64,000 nucleotides of DNA, taken from positions 63,437,817-63,501,816 of the forward strand of contig JAWZYU010000030.1 of the NCBI GenBank assembly GCA_038380435.1, read 5' to 3'. The translations under genes and the position numbers were made by a program. Source of the stretch: Ryuthela nishihirai. Taxonomy: Eukaryota; Arthropoda; Arachnida; Araneae; Heptathelidae. The notes below the pieces were generated by a model. The model was given only the letters and a program-made list of their open reading frames with translations. It had not been told where the DNA came from and did no database searches. Positions 32,927 to 44,124 of this stretch are shown piece after piece (the stretch's first letter is position 1; each line of letters starts with the position of its first letter).

Positions 32927-33085
32927 CAAAAAAAGATATCCGAACATTATGGTTGATTACAGAATTCAGAAAAAATATCTGGCAACGATTTTTTTTATAA
33001 ATTAGTGATCTGGCAACCTTCGTGTCACGTGACACGAAGGAAGGCCAGATCATTAATTTCTAAAAAATCGTTGCCAGATATTTAT
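32927..33085. mobile_element. TACAGTCGCTC palindromic MITE, right end missing
   Basis: Family description: about 215 bp. The arm starts TACAGTCGCTCAAAAAAGTA and passes through GGTTGATTACAGAATTCAG and ATCTGGCAACGA to a loopless centre CTTCGTGTCACGTGACACGA, then repeats inverted. This copy loses the last 40 bases. Confidence 0.88.
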
Positions 33086-33089
33086 AGTC

Positions 33090-34752
33090 GTTGCCATTTA
33101 TTATAATTAGAGTACTAAGAATTTCAATTGCATACTTATGATTATAAATTTTTATTAATAATGCTTCATTTTATTCTGAACAATTCCTAGAAATTTTGTG
33201 TAAATTTCTTCATTCAGGGACGTATGTATGCATGGAGAACCTCCCTCCCCGAAATTCTGATCGTCTTACGCGAAATTTAAAACTTGTCTACCTGGTTTGA
33301 AATAAAAAAAAATAGCACAAGGGGGTTTTTCAATAAACGGCCCATATTATAAAATGTTATTTATTTGATTATTTTTTACATAAATTTTATTTCTATTTGC
33401 TACGATAATAATTATTTGCTCATCAGGAAGAGAAAAAATTATAGAAATCAGTCAATAACAGATTGTCTTATTAATCAGTAGAAAAATATAATAATTTGAA
33501 ATATCGTACCACTATATCAGTAAAATAGTCTACGCATCAATAGTTTTAAAATTATACTCTTTATGAAACAAAACACAAAAATCGTTGTACAGACGTTACG
33601 TCAGTAAATATGGTGACCCACTATCCGATCGCCCACCGAGGACTCCCTCGATCCCCTCGGTAGACCAATAGCCCTTGCACGTGGCTTTTACCCCCAACCC
33701 TCGCCAAAATCATCGTTCCATTAAAAAAAACTGTTTTTCAGAAGTCGCTGTTTTTGATATTTTCCACAATGATGAGTTTCATTAAAGAAGTCTAAAATGA
33801 ATTCAAATATTTACGTTTGAGCTTCTACAAGTTAGTAATTAATTTGACAGATTAATTGAAAGAAATCGAAGGTAAGCAATTTGCTCTTCCGTCATATTTG
33901 TTTCTGAAGTATAAATTGAATTAGCGGTCGAAAACGTCTTTAACCGTATAGCGACACAAGCTTAATTTTGCAGACACTCGAAGCTGAACCCTTGATGTAT
34001 TAAAGTTGTATCTTCCGAGTGTTGGCCCCTTCACCACCACCTGGCCTTGCCATTCATAGCTTTGGACTAACGAGACTGGTGAAAAGATGGTGAGCCCTTT
34101 CTTCTGCAGTCACATATCTTTGGTCGTCTGACAACTAGGCCCTGTCTGTGCAGCAGAAGGAACAGGCCGGCTGTTACGCGGGAAGAATTGTGGGCGAGAA
34201 GTAGGTGTCTTTGTTTTGGATCGTTCACGTGAAGAAATTATGCTGAAACACATTTTCAATGGAAGTTTATATTTAGCGTATGTTGCTACCTTATAACGTT
34301 AAACCTACAGAGTCGAAAACTCTAATTACAAATCACAAAATGGCGCTATTGGAAGAATTGCACAAACATAATATTTCGAAAATTAGTAGATAGAAACAAT
34401 CCTGCGAAATATTCTACGTACCAAAAGATTCACACTATTTAACCACTGTTTTACGCACTTTCCAAAAGATTCTTAGTTTCCAAGGATCCCATTTTTTACC
34501 CTAAATTTGTAAAAAATGATATATAGTACAACCATCTCTCGATTTACATGGTATATAGCTTCCGGAAATCACTGCGAATCGACACTGCGCAAATCGAGAC
34601 CAACAACTTATTTTAAAAGAAGGAATAGATTCCGAAAAAAATCTTTGTTCTGAATAAAAGGTACATTGAAACTTTTGCTTACACATATTTGTTTCAAATT
34701 TCAGTTCAGCATTAATAATAGTCATTAATGTAATATTATTTTGTACTTCATT
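33090..34752. other. unique sequence, partly GC-richer
   Basis: AT-rich to 33590. Then GC-richer unique blocks at 33600-33720 (CCGATCGCCCACCGAGGACT) and 33960-34215 (GGCCGGCTGTTACGCGGG). No gene or repeat recognised. Confidence 0.45.
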
Positions 34753-34765
34753 CGTACTAATTCAG

Positions 34766-35152
34766 GGGCGGGGATGGCTCAGTCGGTAGCGCGCCAGGCT
34801 CGTAATCTGTAGTTCCCAGGTTCGAGTCCCAGCTGGGTCAGCGTTGAGATTTATCTCCGCAAAACTTCCCGCCCTGCCCACGGTCAGTAGGGGAAACCGA
34901 TGGGCTTGGAAAGGCCGCCGTCCGTCGGATGGGACGTTAAGCTGTGGCCCCGTGTGCGGGAGAGCCATACTCTGTGCACGTTAAAGAATACGCTGGATGG
35001 CCTTGACGGGAGGCTACCATCTATCTCCCAACAGCTGTTCCAGTGGGTCCCCTGCCCCAACCTTCTCTGAGCCTTCGGGGTTCATGTGACCTGGACATTT
35101 AGCCCATGGTGTGTAAAAAAGTGCCGCTCAGAGGTAAAACAACCCAACCCAA
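34766..35152 (+). repeat. SINE-A, full-length
   Basis: Head GGGCGGGGATGGCTCAGTCG to tail AACAACCCAACCCAA. Perfect 13-bp TSD CGTACTAATTCAG (34753-34765, 35153-35165). Confidence 0.96.
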
Positions 35153-35339
35153 CGTACTAATTCAGATGAACTTGGATTAATTTCTCGTACATTTTGGTCA
35201 TTAAACCTTCTCATCGTTAATGTAGACTTTCACTGTCAAATTTGAAAGAAGGATATTCATGAACGAAATATCAGAAATTAAGCATGGTGCAGGCCGTTAG
35301 TACCTTTCAAAAGAGATATTCTCTTTTGGAAGGGAAGGG

Positions 35340-38300
35340 AATGGGAGGGCTGCCAGTTCAGTATGGCCCTACTGATCTGGTCATCTATGACCACTTCTTT
35401 CCTTTTTTTTCAACCCTGCTGAGGAGTGGTCAACTTCACAGGGTCCTGGTGCTGACCATTTATACCTACTAGACTGGACTTGTTTATGGATTTGAGCTTG
35501 ATTATGGATCCTGGACTTGCTGCACTGGTGGGCCTCTGTTGAGGGAGAGTCTGCCTGTGTTTTCTGTTTGCTTCTGGGTTGCCAGCTCTAAGTGAACAGA
35601 GGCATGGGATACCTTATATCAGCTGGTGAATAATCCTAATCAGAGGCCATCGCAGGTACCTGAACCTTACTTAGCTAGTTGGGCATCGTCAAGCCTAAAC
35701 TGGAGTAATGTGTCTCAGGCAGGCCATATGGTTCTTGAAAAAGTCCACTTGAAAAGGTGGTGCCTGAAGTTCCTACCAGCATCGGTGACTTCAGCCTTTA
35801 GCGGAGGAGGAACAGGTCTTTGCCCCATGCCTGCGATCAGGGGGCTGTTTGATATTGTTGGCCCTACCAATCTCAATAAACCTAATTTCTTTAAAAATCC
35901 TACTAATCATTTTCTTTCTGCAGGAACGTGGAACGTGAGGACATTACATAGAGATTATTCTCTTGATGTCCTCATGCAGGAATTCCAGCGCTATAACCTA
36001 GATATTCTAGGCTTGCAAGAGACCAGATGGACAGGTAAAGGTGAGATACTTAAAAATAACTTTAAATTTCTCTTTACAGGGAGGGAGGATGGAAAGCATC
36101 ACCAAGGCGTGGGTCTGCTGCTCAGCAGACATGCTAGTGATGCTCTTCTAGGATATGAGTGCATTAATGAAAGGTTTCTTACAGCAAAATTTCAGACAAG
36201 CATTAAAGACTTGAATGTTATCTGCTGTTATGCCCCCACTGAGGATTCTGATGAGGATGAGAAGGATAGGTTTTACAGACAACTTCAGGATATTTTGAAT
36301 TCTGTCAAGAAAGGAGATATTACCCTTGTTCTTGGTGACTTCAATGCCAAAGTTGGTACCGACTCTGACCTTTGGGGAGGAGTAATAGGCCCTTTTGGCA
36401 TTGGTAGCTGCAATGGCAATGGGCAACATCTCCTACAGGTAAGTAAACTAAATGGTTTCAGAATAACTAACACATATTACAAACACCGCGACATACATAA
36501 ACACACATGGGTTTCACCTGATGGGCTGCATAAGAATATGATTGATTATATATTAATTAACAGCAAATGGGCTAGTTCTGTTAGAAATACCTGGGCATAT
36601 AAGGGAGCTGAAATTGGATCTGACTATTACCTTCTTAAAAGTGTCTTGCAACTTGAACATAAAAAGTGTTGTGCTAGGGTTAAAAAATTTACCTTTAATA
36701 CTGAAGCTCTGAAAGACCCAGTTATAGCTAAAGCTTACCATGATAGGTTACTTAGTCATTATGACAGTCATGGTTTGCTTAATACTGAAGTTGAGGAAGA
36801 ATGGGGCCATTTTAAACAGGCTTTTTTGGAAACTAACAGTACTCTTTTAGGGAAAAAGGAGCAGAGGAGGCATAATTATTTAAGTGATAAGGCACTTGAG
36901 CTTATTTCAGAAAGAAGGAACTGCAGGAATGTCCTCAATCAGTACCCTACTAGTCCTAATAGAAAGCATTACAAAGAACTTAATAAACGTGTAAAGGGTC
37001 AGTTAGCTACTGATAAGAATCTTTGGCTTGATGGCCTTGCTGACAAAGCTGAGGAAGCAGTTAGACAGCACAACAGCAGAGAGCTGTACCAGATAGTTAA
37101 TGTTTTGTGTGGTAGAAAACGAACAGGTATACAGGGATTGAAGGATAAACAAGGCAAGGTTATAGAAGGTGAGGATTCTGTCATGGCTAGGTGGGCTGAG
37201 CATTTCAGTGATGTTCTAAACAATTTGGTTAGTTCCACTCCCATTGTTTGCAATGATGATAGATGCATTGGTGGCTTTAATGTTGGCCCTATAACACAAT
37301 CTGAAGTTAGTTTGGCTATTTCTAAACTTAAACTTCATAAATCCCCAGGGGTGGATGAAATTACTACGGAAATGCTTAGAGCTGGGAATGTTTCAGTTAC
37401 CATTTGGATGACTGAAATTTTGAATAACTTTTATGATAAAGGCATGGTTCCTAAAGATTTTACCAGAGCTATTATTATCCCTATTTTCAAAAAAGGTGAT
37501 CGCAGTTCTTGTGATAACTATAGGGGTATCAGCCTACTCTCCGTTCCAGGTAAAGTTCTTTCCATGATTGTGCTTAATAGAATTAAGAATCTGGTTGACA
37601 GTCAATTGCGTGATGAGCAATGTGGATTCAGAAGTGGTAGGGGATGTGTAGATCAGATATTTTCACTTAGGCAGATTCTTGAGAAATGTTTAGAGTTTCA
37701 GAAACCTTTGGTTGCTAGCTTTGTTGATTTCAAAAAGGCTTTCGACTCTGTTGATCGTCATAATTTGTGGTTGATTGTGAGATCATATGGTATACCAGAC
37801 AAGTTAGTTAACATTATGAAAGCTCTCTATAATAACACTGAGTCGTGTGTGAGAGTTGGTAAGGCTTGTAGCAATTGGTTTAGCATTACTTCTGGTGTTC
37901 GACAAGGGTGCATTTTGTCTCCTTTTCTCTTTAGCTTGGTTATTGATTATGTTATGCGAAATTCACTTCAAGGGAAAGATTTTGGCCTTAAATGGGCTGG
38001 AGATACGAAAATTTCTGATTTAGATTATGCTGATGATTTAGCCATTTTGGCAAATGATGTTGATGAGATGAACTCTTTCATTCGAACTGTTGATGAGACT
38101 GGTAGTACAGTAGGTTTGGTTATAAACAGAGAGAAAACTAAAGTGATGAAAATTGGTCAGGCAGGTTGTGATTCAGTTAACCTGAATGGTTGCAGTCTTG
38201 AGCAGGTGTCACAGTTTAATTACCTTGGGAGCTGCGTAACTGATACTGGTGATGTGCGGCATGAGATTAACAGACGAATAGGTATTGCTGCCGGGACTTT

Positions 38301-38838
38301 TAAGAATCTATGGAGATTGTGGAAAAATAGGCGTATACACCTAAAGACTAAAATTAGACTGTATAATAGTTTGGTTCTTTCTAGGGTTAGTTATGGTAGT
38401 GAAACTTGGACGCTGTGTAAGCAAGATAACAGGAAACTAGATGCTTTTGATTCTAGATGCTTACGCTGTATCTTGGGTATTAGGTGGTTTAACTTTGTAA
38501 CTAAAGATGAGGTTAGGCAAAGGAGTCTGCAACCTCCTTTAAGCAGCATATTGTGCAGAGAGAGACTCCGCTGGTTTGGCCATGTTGCACCTATGGATAA
38601 TTATAGATTGGCGAATAGGGTTATGAACAGTGTGCCTAGAGGCCTCAGAAGGAGGGGGAGACCTAGGATGCGGTGGGCTGACAATGTCAAACAGGACCTT
38701 GTTAGAATTGGTGTACAGTGGCCGGATGCAGCAGATGTAGCTCAGGACAGATATGCTTGGAGAATTAAACTGCGCGGTCTGGTTGGACCTCCGTAGCCCA
38801 TGGCTGCTTGATGATGATGATGATGATGATGATGATGA
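35340..38838 (+). mobile_element. RTE-like non-LTR retrotransposon, nearly full-length
   Basis: One long open frame with an AP-type endonuclease followed by reverse transcriptase, a very short 3' untranslated region, and a 3' end in (TGA)n microsatellite (38810-38838). That organisation and a simple-repeat tail instead of poly-A are typical of RTE-clade LINEs. The left boundary is a guess. The non-coding leader contains GGATTTGAGCTTGATTATGG and similar, and nothing marks its start. A truncated relative lies inverted at 43222-43722. Confidence 0.88.
35728..38796 (+). CDS. LINE ORF: endonuclease-reverse transcriptase (1022 codons)
   Basis: Polyprotein that would nick target DNA and prime reverse transcription of its own RNA. 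The frame is open from after a stop at 35593; the first ATG in frame is 35728. Endonuclease motifs: AGTWNVRTL, LGLQETRW (Glu codon 36019), LVLGDFNAKVG (36331), then GSDYYLL (36616-36636), where the family has SDH: the catalytic histidine codon is TAT (36625). Reverse transcriptase motifs: NYRGISLLS, DEQCGFRSGRGC, VDFKKAFDSV (Asp 37726), VRQGCILSPFLF and YADDLAIL (38026). The C terminus is RRRGRPRMRWADNV...WR, common in RTE/BovB proteins. No internal stop or frameshift over more than 1000 codons, so the insertion is young, yet the endonuclease appears disabled. Confidence 0.93.
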   Translation: MVLEKVHLKRWCLKFLPASVTSAFSGGGTGLCPMPAIRGLFDIVGPTNLNKPNFFKNPTNHFLSAGTWNVRTLHRDYSLDVLMQEFQRYNLDILGLQETRWTGKGEILKNNFKFLFTGREDGKHHQGVGLLLSRHASDALLGYECINERFLTAKFQTSIKDLNVICCYAPTEDSDEDEKDRFYRQLQDILNSVKKGDITLVLGDFNAKVGTDSDLWGGVIGPFGIGSCNGNGQHLLQVSKLNGFRITNTYYKHRDIHKHTWVSPDGLHKNMIDYILINSKWASSVRNTWAYKGAEIGSDYYLLKSVLQLEHKKCCARVKKFTFNTEALKDPVIAKAYHDRLLSHYDSHGLLNTEVEEEWGHFKQAFLETNSTLLGKKEQRRHNYLSDKALELISERRNCRNVLNQYPTSPNRKHYKELNKRVKGQLATDKNLWLDGLADKAEEAVRQHNSRELYQIVNVLCGRKRTGIQGLKDKQGKVIEGEDSVMARWAEHFSDVLNNLVSSTPIVCNDDRCIGGFNVGPITQSEVSLAISKLKLHKSPGVDEITTEMLRAGNVSVTIWMTEILNNFYDKGMVPKDFTRAIIIPIFKKGDRSSCDNYRGISLLSVPGKVLSMIVLNRIKNLVDSQLRDEQCGFRSGRGCVDQIFSLRQILEKCLEFQKPLVASFVDFKKAFDSVDRHNLWLIVRSYGIPDKLVNIMKALYNNTESCVRVGKACSNWFSITSGVRQGCILSPFLFSLVIDYVMRNSLQGKDFGLKWAGDTKISDLDYADDLAILANDVDEMNSFIRTVDETGSTVGLVINREKTKVMKIGQAGCDSVNLNGCSLEQVSQFNYLGSCVTDTGDVRHEINRRIGIAAGTFKNLWRLWKNRRIHLKTKIRLYNSLVLSRVSYGSETWTLCKQDNRKLDAFDSRCLRCILGIRWFNFVTKDEVRQRSLQPPLSSILCRERLRWFGHVAPMDNYRLANRVMNSVPRGLRRRGRPRMRWADNVKQDLVRIGVQWPDAADVAQDRYAWRIKLRGLVGPP

Positions 38839-38891
38839 CCAATACTTAGAGTTTTATTTTGTAAAATCAGTATTCATGTGATATTTTATCG

Positions 38892-38950
38892 AACGATAAG
38901 CAGCTGCTTGAGGGGGTATTTATTTATTTATTTATTTATTATTTATACTT
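38892..38950 (+). repeat. SINE-B solo tail with (ATTT)n
   Basis: AAGCAGCTGCTTGAGGGGGT followed by ATTTATTTATTTATTTATTT. Starts at hairpin 2 of SINE-B, about 55 bases after the LINE tail. Confidence 0.8.
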
Positions 38951-39590
38951 CCAAGTCAGCTGTATTTAGCCTACATAATAGTGCACAAAGTTAAAATGAG
39001 ATTAAAACCCGGTTTTTGCTAATCTGAACAATTCAGTCTAGAAAAGTCAGATCTCGCGGCCGATTCAAAACAGGCTTCATTTCATTATAAGATGTCGCGA
39101 GACATTACAATGGCAAGAATATAACTTTAGCGAAAGAATATCACTTGTTACAGGTGACGATTTTATTAATATAGAAATTTCCTATTATCCATTTATTTCC
39201 GAAAATGGCATCAGTTGAAACCATTTAGTTGATTTTTACTTTGGGATGACAGTCTAATAATCTCTCTTGACGACATACCACTGCCACTTCATAACATCTA
39301 TTATATCTACGTATATAAAAAAAAATATCAACCTGTATTGTGTAAAACGAAACTGGTTGCATTTTCTTGACCGTGTAAACTGAGAAACACAGAGAGTAAA
39401 TTCGATGGCTAGGTGTAGTAGTTGTACTTTTGCAAGCAGAGTCCTCAAGGATCCCAAATTCTGTTTGTTCCCAGTACTATTATTGTCTCTACATATGAGC
39501 ATGACTGTTAAAAAAAAACGTAAAAAATGTATTTCTGCATCACTTAATGCATATTTTTTCCTTAAAAGTAAGAAGAAGTAATTATCAAAC
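38951..39590. other. unique sequence
   Basis: AT-rich with one GC patch near 39050 (AGATCTCGCGGCCGATTCA). No feature recognised. Confidence 0.45.
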
Positions 39591-39596
39591 AATCTG

Positions 39597-39703
39597 CTCT
39601 CCTTCCTTTTTTCAAAATGGAGGAGATAATTTAATCTCTCCTTCCTTTTTTCAAAATGGAGGAGATAAGTTAATCTCTCCTTCCTTTTTTCAAAATGGAG
39701 GTT
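39597..39703. repeat. 39-bp tandem repeat, 2.7 copies
   Basis: CTCTCCTTCCTTTTTTCAAA begins units at 39597, 39636 and 39675. The third is cut by the SINE-A insertion. Confidence 0.92.
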
Positions 39704-39993
39704 GGGTTGGGTTGTTTTTCCTCTGAGCGGCACTTTTTTGAACACCATGGGCTAAATGGCCAGGTCACATGGAGCCCCGAAGGGTCAGAGAAGGTTGGGG
39801 GAGGGGACCTACTGGAACAGCTGTTGGGAGACAGATGGTAGTCTCCCATCAAGGCCATCCAGCGTGTTCTTTAACGTGCACAGGGTATGGCTCTCCCGCA
39901 CACGGGGCCACGGTTTAACGTCCCATCCGACGGACGGCGGCCTTTCCAAGCCCATCGGTGTCCCCTACTGACCGTGGGCAGGGCGGGGAATTG
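39701..39993 (-). repeat. SINE-A, 5'-truncated
   Basis: Tail TTGGGTTGGGTTGTTTTTCC at the left. The copy stops at CAGGGCGGGGAATT before the pol III head. Confidence 0.93.
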
Positions 39994-40109
39994 CATTGTT
40001 ATGAATTGGGTGGCAGAGACGAATTTCTGAGAGGCTGAGATAGATGGCGTTCGCTTCGGAGAGGTAATTTATTTTCATTATTTACCCTGTTATGTTGTGG
40101 GTTCTGTTT

Positions 40110-40480
40110 CACTATTCAGAAGCATTTTTTTTGCCTACAATGGATTAAATGGCATCTTGCGGGAATCCACAGGCCAGCTGTTAGGCGGGAAAGGCCTACT
40201 AGGCACATACCTAGGGCACATAACTGCCATAACCCGAATATCTCTTCATGTCTAAGACCCGAAAATGCCTAAATGCGACCCTGCCATTAGGAAACGCATG
40301 GAAGCCTCCCATAGAGGCATTTTTAACGTGCACAGTGTATGGCTGTCCTGGACACGGCTTTACGTTTCATCCTGCGGAGGGCTGCATTTCCCACGGGTGT
40401 ACTCTTTCGCACCGAGGACAAAGTGGGAGTGAGCGTAGATTAATCTCAACGCTGTCGCAATTGGGACCAGAATATGGGTA
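40110..40480 (-). repeat. SINE-A, old diverged copy
   Basis: TTTTTTTTGCCTACAATGGA at the left, TTTTTAACGTGCACAGTGTA in the middle and AATCTCAACGCTGTCGCAAT at the right keep the SINE-A order. Confidence 0.65.
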
Positions 40481-40739
40481 CAACAAATTAAATCGCGATG
40501 TAATGAAACACGAAACAATTAAAATGAGGGTCGAACTGGCTTCTGGCGTTCAACTCTCTTGGATGTTGAAGTCATAAATACAAAAAAATAAGATGCAGGA
40601 GATTACAGCACAGAACTCATTTTTAAAAGTCATCTCCTTATCCCCCCCCCCACAAAAAAAAAAAACAAAAAAAAAACATCCATTACTATAATTTGCAGTC
40701 TCTAATGATTAAGCACGTATATTGGCAGTCGATGTTATT

Positions 40740-41200
40740 TTTCTCTCGCAACCATCATTCTGCGTCTCTGGCCTGCATCCATCCCCATGGCAACGATGGC
40801 ATCCCTCCTGCTCTGCGATCCGGTCTGGCCAGTTCTGCAGCAGCCCCTTGTGCGGCGGCGGCGGCGGCATCGAAGACCTCCCAATCTCCGCCTGCCGCTG
40901 CGCTGGGCCACAAATTGAGTTGTCGGACAGGCCACACAAACTGCGCCGTGCCGGAGGTCAAGCGACGGCGGCCGCACACGGGCGCCACCGTATGATCTGC
41001 GTCTCGCCCGCCGCCATTACAACGAGGCCGGAGCCGAGACATTTATATCTGTCCCAGATGATGCGCCAATGTTGCCATGTGCGAGAGCGTGGAGGCGGAG
41101 GACGACACTTGTTCCTTTCGATTTCAGCATCCGAACGCGAAATGAGTGATGACCGACTCGCACTTGACACACGCCGCCATGCAAGCAACAATAGCAGCGG
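40740..41200. promoter_or_regulatory. CpG-rich single-copy island
   Basis: The most GC-rich stretch in the window, dense in CpG: a GGC/GCG run (GCGGCGGCGGCGGCGGCATC) at 40854, and GGAGGTCAAGCGACGGCGGC at 40952. It is open in four frames at once (up to 182 codons), which reflects composition rather than coding. Could be a promoter; no matching donor for ci was found on the minus strand. Confidence 0.4.
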
Positions 41201-41319
41201 AGAAAACATTTCTTGCTTTATGCAATGCTTTTACTTTCTCACTTTCTTATGCGAAGTGTTGCATTTGTGAAGGGAAAAAAAAAACGTCTGGAGTATTTTG
41301 GATTTCGAACACGTTTTAG

Positions 41320-41512
41320 CCGTCCCCTGGCCGAGTGGTTAGCGCGCTTGGCTACTGATCCAAGGGACCTGGGTTCGAGCCCCGAGTAAGGCATGGATGT
41401 GTGTGTCGTTTTTCTGCTGAGGTCCTGCCATCCTCACAGACCTTCTGCTATGGCGTATTAAACTGACAGCCTCCTGTCAGACCTCTGTGGCAAGCAGCTG
41501 CTTGAGGCATTA
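41320..41512 (+). repeat. SINE-B, full-length
   Basis: GCCGTCCCCTGGCCGAGTGG head to CAGCTGCTTGAGGCATTATT tail; both hairpins present (first with GCCT loop variant). Confidence 0.93.
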
Positions 41513-41580
41513 TTTTTGTTTTTATATATTTAGATGTCCTTAATCCGAAAAAATGGATTTCACAATGCTGTCCCTCTAGA

Positions 41581-41965
41581 GCAGTGGTTCTTAACCTTTT
41601 TATTCTCACATCTCCCTTGAGAATGATCATAAATGTCCATACCTCCCCCCACCCAAAAAAAAAATAAATAATATCGCATGTTGTGTTATGGATAGGAAAA
41701 TTTTAATAAAGACCCCATGATCCAAGAAGTCAATATCACTTAGCATAAGTACAACTAATTCAAGATAAAATTAAAATGACGACTGTATACTTTGTATGAA
41801 GCCCTTTATTTTTTTTTCACATAAATCAAAATTCACCAAAATGAAGTAAACAATTTTGAAAAGCGCATTTATGTAAGAAAAATTTATTAAAAAACAATTT
41901 ATTATTGGAAGGCATCTCACACCTCCCCTGGGGAGTTGCACCTTCCAGGTTAAATGCCACAGCTG
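41581..41965. mobile_element. hAT-type MITE remnant
   Basis: Starts CAGTGGTTCTTAACCTTTTT and ends, inverted, CAGCTGTGGCATTTAACC. Both sides carry ACCTCCCC-rich subterminal sequence. No clear 8-bp TSD, so the insertion is old. No coding capacity. Confidence 0.55.
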
Positions 41966-41969
41966 TAGT

Positions 41970-43221
41970 GCAAACACCAGACGATTTAGATGCGGCCATA
42001 GAAAACTTCAATAATTGAAATAAGAAAAAAAAGTATTGTTCATATCTTTTATACAACACAGAAATTTTCTACGAAAAGAACATTTTTAAACAAATGCATC
42101 AATATATATTCAAACTTAAAGCATTTCTTATTTTATTACAAAAACTTTTCCTTGAATCAAAAACATATAAGGCATGGCGATCGTTCACAGTCTGTCCCAA
42201 TTTGTTGATTAACTAAATGTGTGTTAAAAATTAAAAATTAAATCTTTCATTTTCTCACTCAAAAAAATTGTTTTTCTGTTAAAAGTTTACAAGTCTGAAT
42301 TGCTTGAATTTTTTTTTCCTTCTATTTTAGTTTAATTAAATTTTGAATTTAGATCTGTATAAGAGTTTACGGATAAATTTCTCTTAGCATATGATTAAAG
42401 ATTCAGAATTTTGCATTTCCTGGAATTTACAAAACTAAGAGAGTCGTATTTTTCTTTTGCTGCAATCTTGTATTTTCATGCTACATTTTTGCTTTATGCA
42501 AATTTCCAAAGAAATTACATAATAATTGTGCGGTTTAGAAACAGAATGTAGGTGATTAATGTAGTAGGGGATCCATTTTAACTCAGAATCAAGATTTAAT
42601 CTTAGAAATCTGTGTTCATTATTAGTAGGGGTTCTATTTTAACTCAGAATCAAGACTTACTCTTAGAAACTTGTGTTCATTTATCACTTGGATATCTGTA
42701 TTATTTAAGTTTTATATTAGGCAAAAATCCTTTATTGCAAAATGGCGAAACTGTTGTCTTAGTCTTAGCAAGCGATATTTCTGAACCCAGGAATCAAAAT
42801 ATTTAAAGAAATTATCCTTAGCTTTTGGTAAAATGGTAAAAATTTTATTCAAACTTTTTTGAGGCGTCCACATGACCACATTATCAGCATAAATTGAAGG
42901 TTTGATGAGCCCTAGTAATGTTTTTACAATGCCATTAATAAAAAATATTGAACGAATGGGGACTGTTCACTTCCCCCTGTGAGGGGCCTTCTACATATAA
43001 CACTCATGTGGTCTGAATCCATCTTCTGCACATTGACTACCATTTCGCTCTTTCTTAAGTTTCTTACAAAAGTAAAGCACCTTCCCATAACTCGTTATCT
43101 TTTCTGTTTTATAGAGTAATCCCAGGCAGAACCATAGGCTTAATAAGATCTGCATACGTACAAAATCCTCAAGGCTACGGAGATTCAACCAGACTGTGTA
43201 ATTTTCCTCTCCAGACATGTC
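41970..43221. other. AT-rich unique sequence with one tandem duplication
   Basis: Apart from 42562-42690, nothing identifiable. Confidence 0.45.
42562..42690. repeat. ~65-bp tandem duplication
   Basis: GTAGGGG..C.ATTTTAACTC followed by AGAATCAAGA.TTA.TCTTAG occurs twice in succession (about 42565 and 42627). Confidence 0.85.
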
Positions 43222-43722
43222 TCTTCTGAGCTACGGCTGCTGAATTTGGCCACTTCAACCAATTCTAGCAAGGTCCTGTTTGACATTGTCTGCCCATCGC
43301 ATCCTAGGTCTCCCCCTTTTTCTCAAACCCTTAGGCATACTGTTCATAATCCTGTTTGCCAATCTGCAGTTATGCATATGGGCAACATGGCCAAACGAAC
43401 GCAGTATCTCTCTGCACAATATGCCGCTCAAAAGAGGTTGATGACTCCTTCTTCTAACCTCATCATTATTTGCAAAGTCAAACCACCTAATGCCCAAAAT
43501 ACAGTGTAAGCATCTAGAATCAAAGGCATCAAGTTTCTTGCTATCCTGCTTACAAAGTGTCCATGTTTCACTACCATAACTAACCCTAGAAAGAACCAAA
43601 CTATTATACAGCCTTATTTTAGTCTTTAGGTGTATATGCCTTTTTTTCCACACTCTCATAGATTCTTAAAAGTCCCAGCGGCAATCCCTATTCTTCCATT
43701 TATCTCATGCCGCACTCACCAG
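43222..43722 (-). mobile_element. RTE-like LINE, 5'-truncated and decayed
   Basis: Covers only the C-terminal part. From GGTGAGTGCGGCATGAGAT (43722) it matches the full copy at about 38250 and continues to its last residues. A 134-codon open frame reads HIHLKTKIRLYNSLVLSR, SETWTLCKQD and RKRGRPRMRWADNVKQDL. The frame is broken just upstream (GTTTAAGAATCT..GAGAGTGTGG shift). The 3' (TGA)n tail is not seen. Confidence 0.92.
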
Positions 43723-43985
43723 TAAAAAAAAAGATCTATAAAGACGCAATAATGCCATAAGAAAATAATCCTCGATATTCGTCTTTTGACGTGTTTAACG
43801 AATGTGGCCCCTTCTGTATAGAAGAGCCAACCTGTGTGCCCATTCTGGATTGCCTTGATGAGAAGTTTCCATCCCTCCCCAAACAACTGGTCAGTTTGAA
43901 TTCCCTTCTCCAGGTCCGAATCTAGCAAAAAGATTAAGGGGAGCAAGCGACTTGATCGAGTCAGAAAAAAAAATCAAAATAAAGA

Positions 43986-43995
43986 TGGGGGGGGG
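43986..43995. repeat. poly-G tract
   Basis: About 10 G between AT-rich flanks; one of many such runs in the window. Confidence 0.7.
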
Positions 43996-44124
43996 GAAAG
44001 AGACTGGAATTGCAGTATAACATTTCACCCATTTTCTCATACCTTTAATAGTATTCTAAAAAAAGGATTTATCCCCTCTTCCATTTTCCCCTTCTCCAAA
44101 CTTTTAGAGATCGAATCATACCTG

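Noticed and set aside
36148..37268. minus-strand open frames inside the LINE
   Set aside because: Antisense shadows of the endonuclease-RT frame.
40722..41270. 182-codon and overlapping frames in the CpG-rich island
   Set aside because: Four frames on both strands are open simultaneously because stop codons are rare in GC-rich DNA; no splice sites or family motifs.
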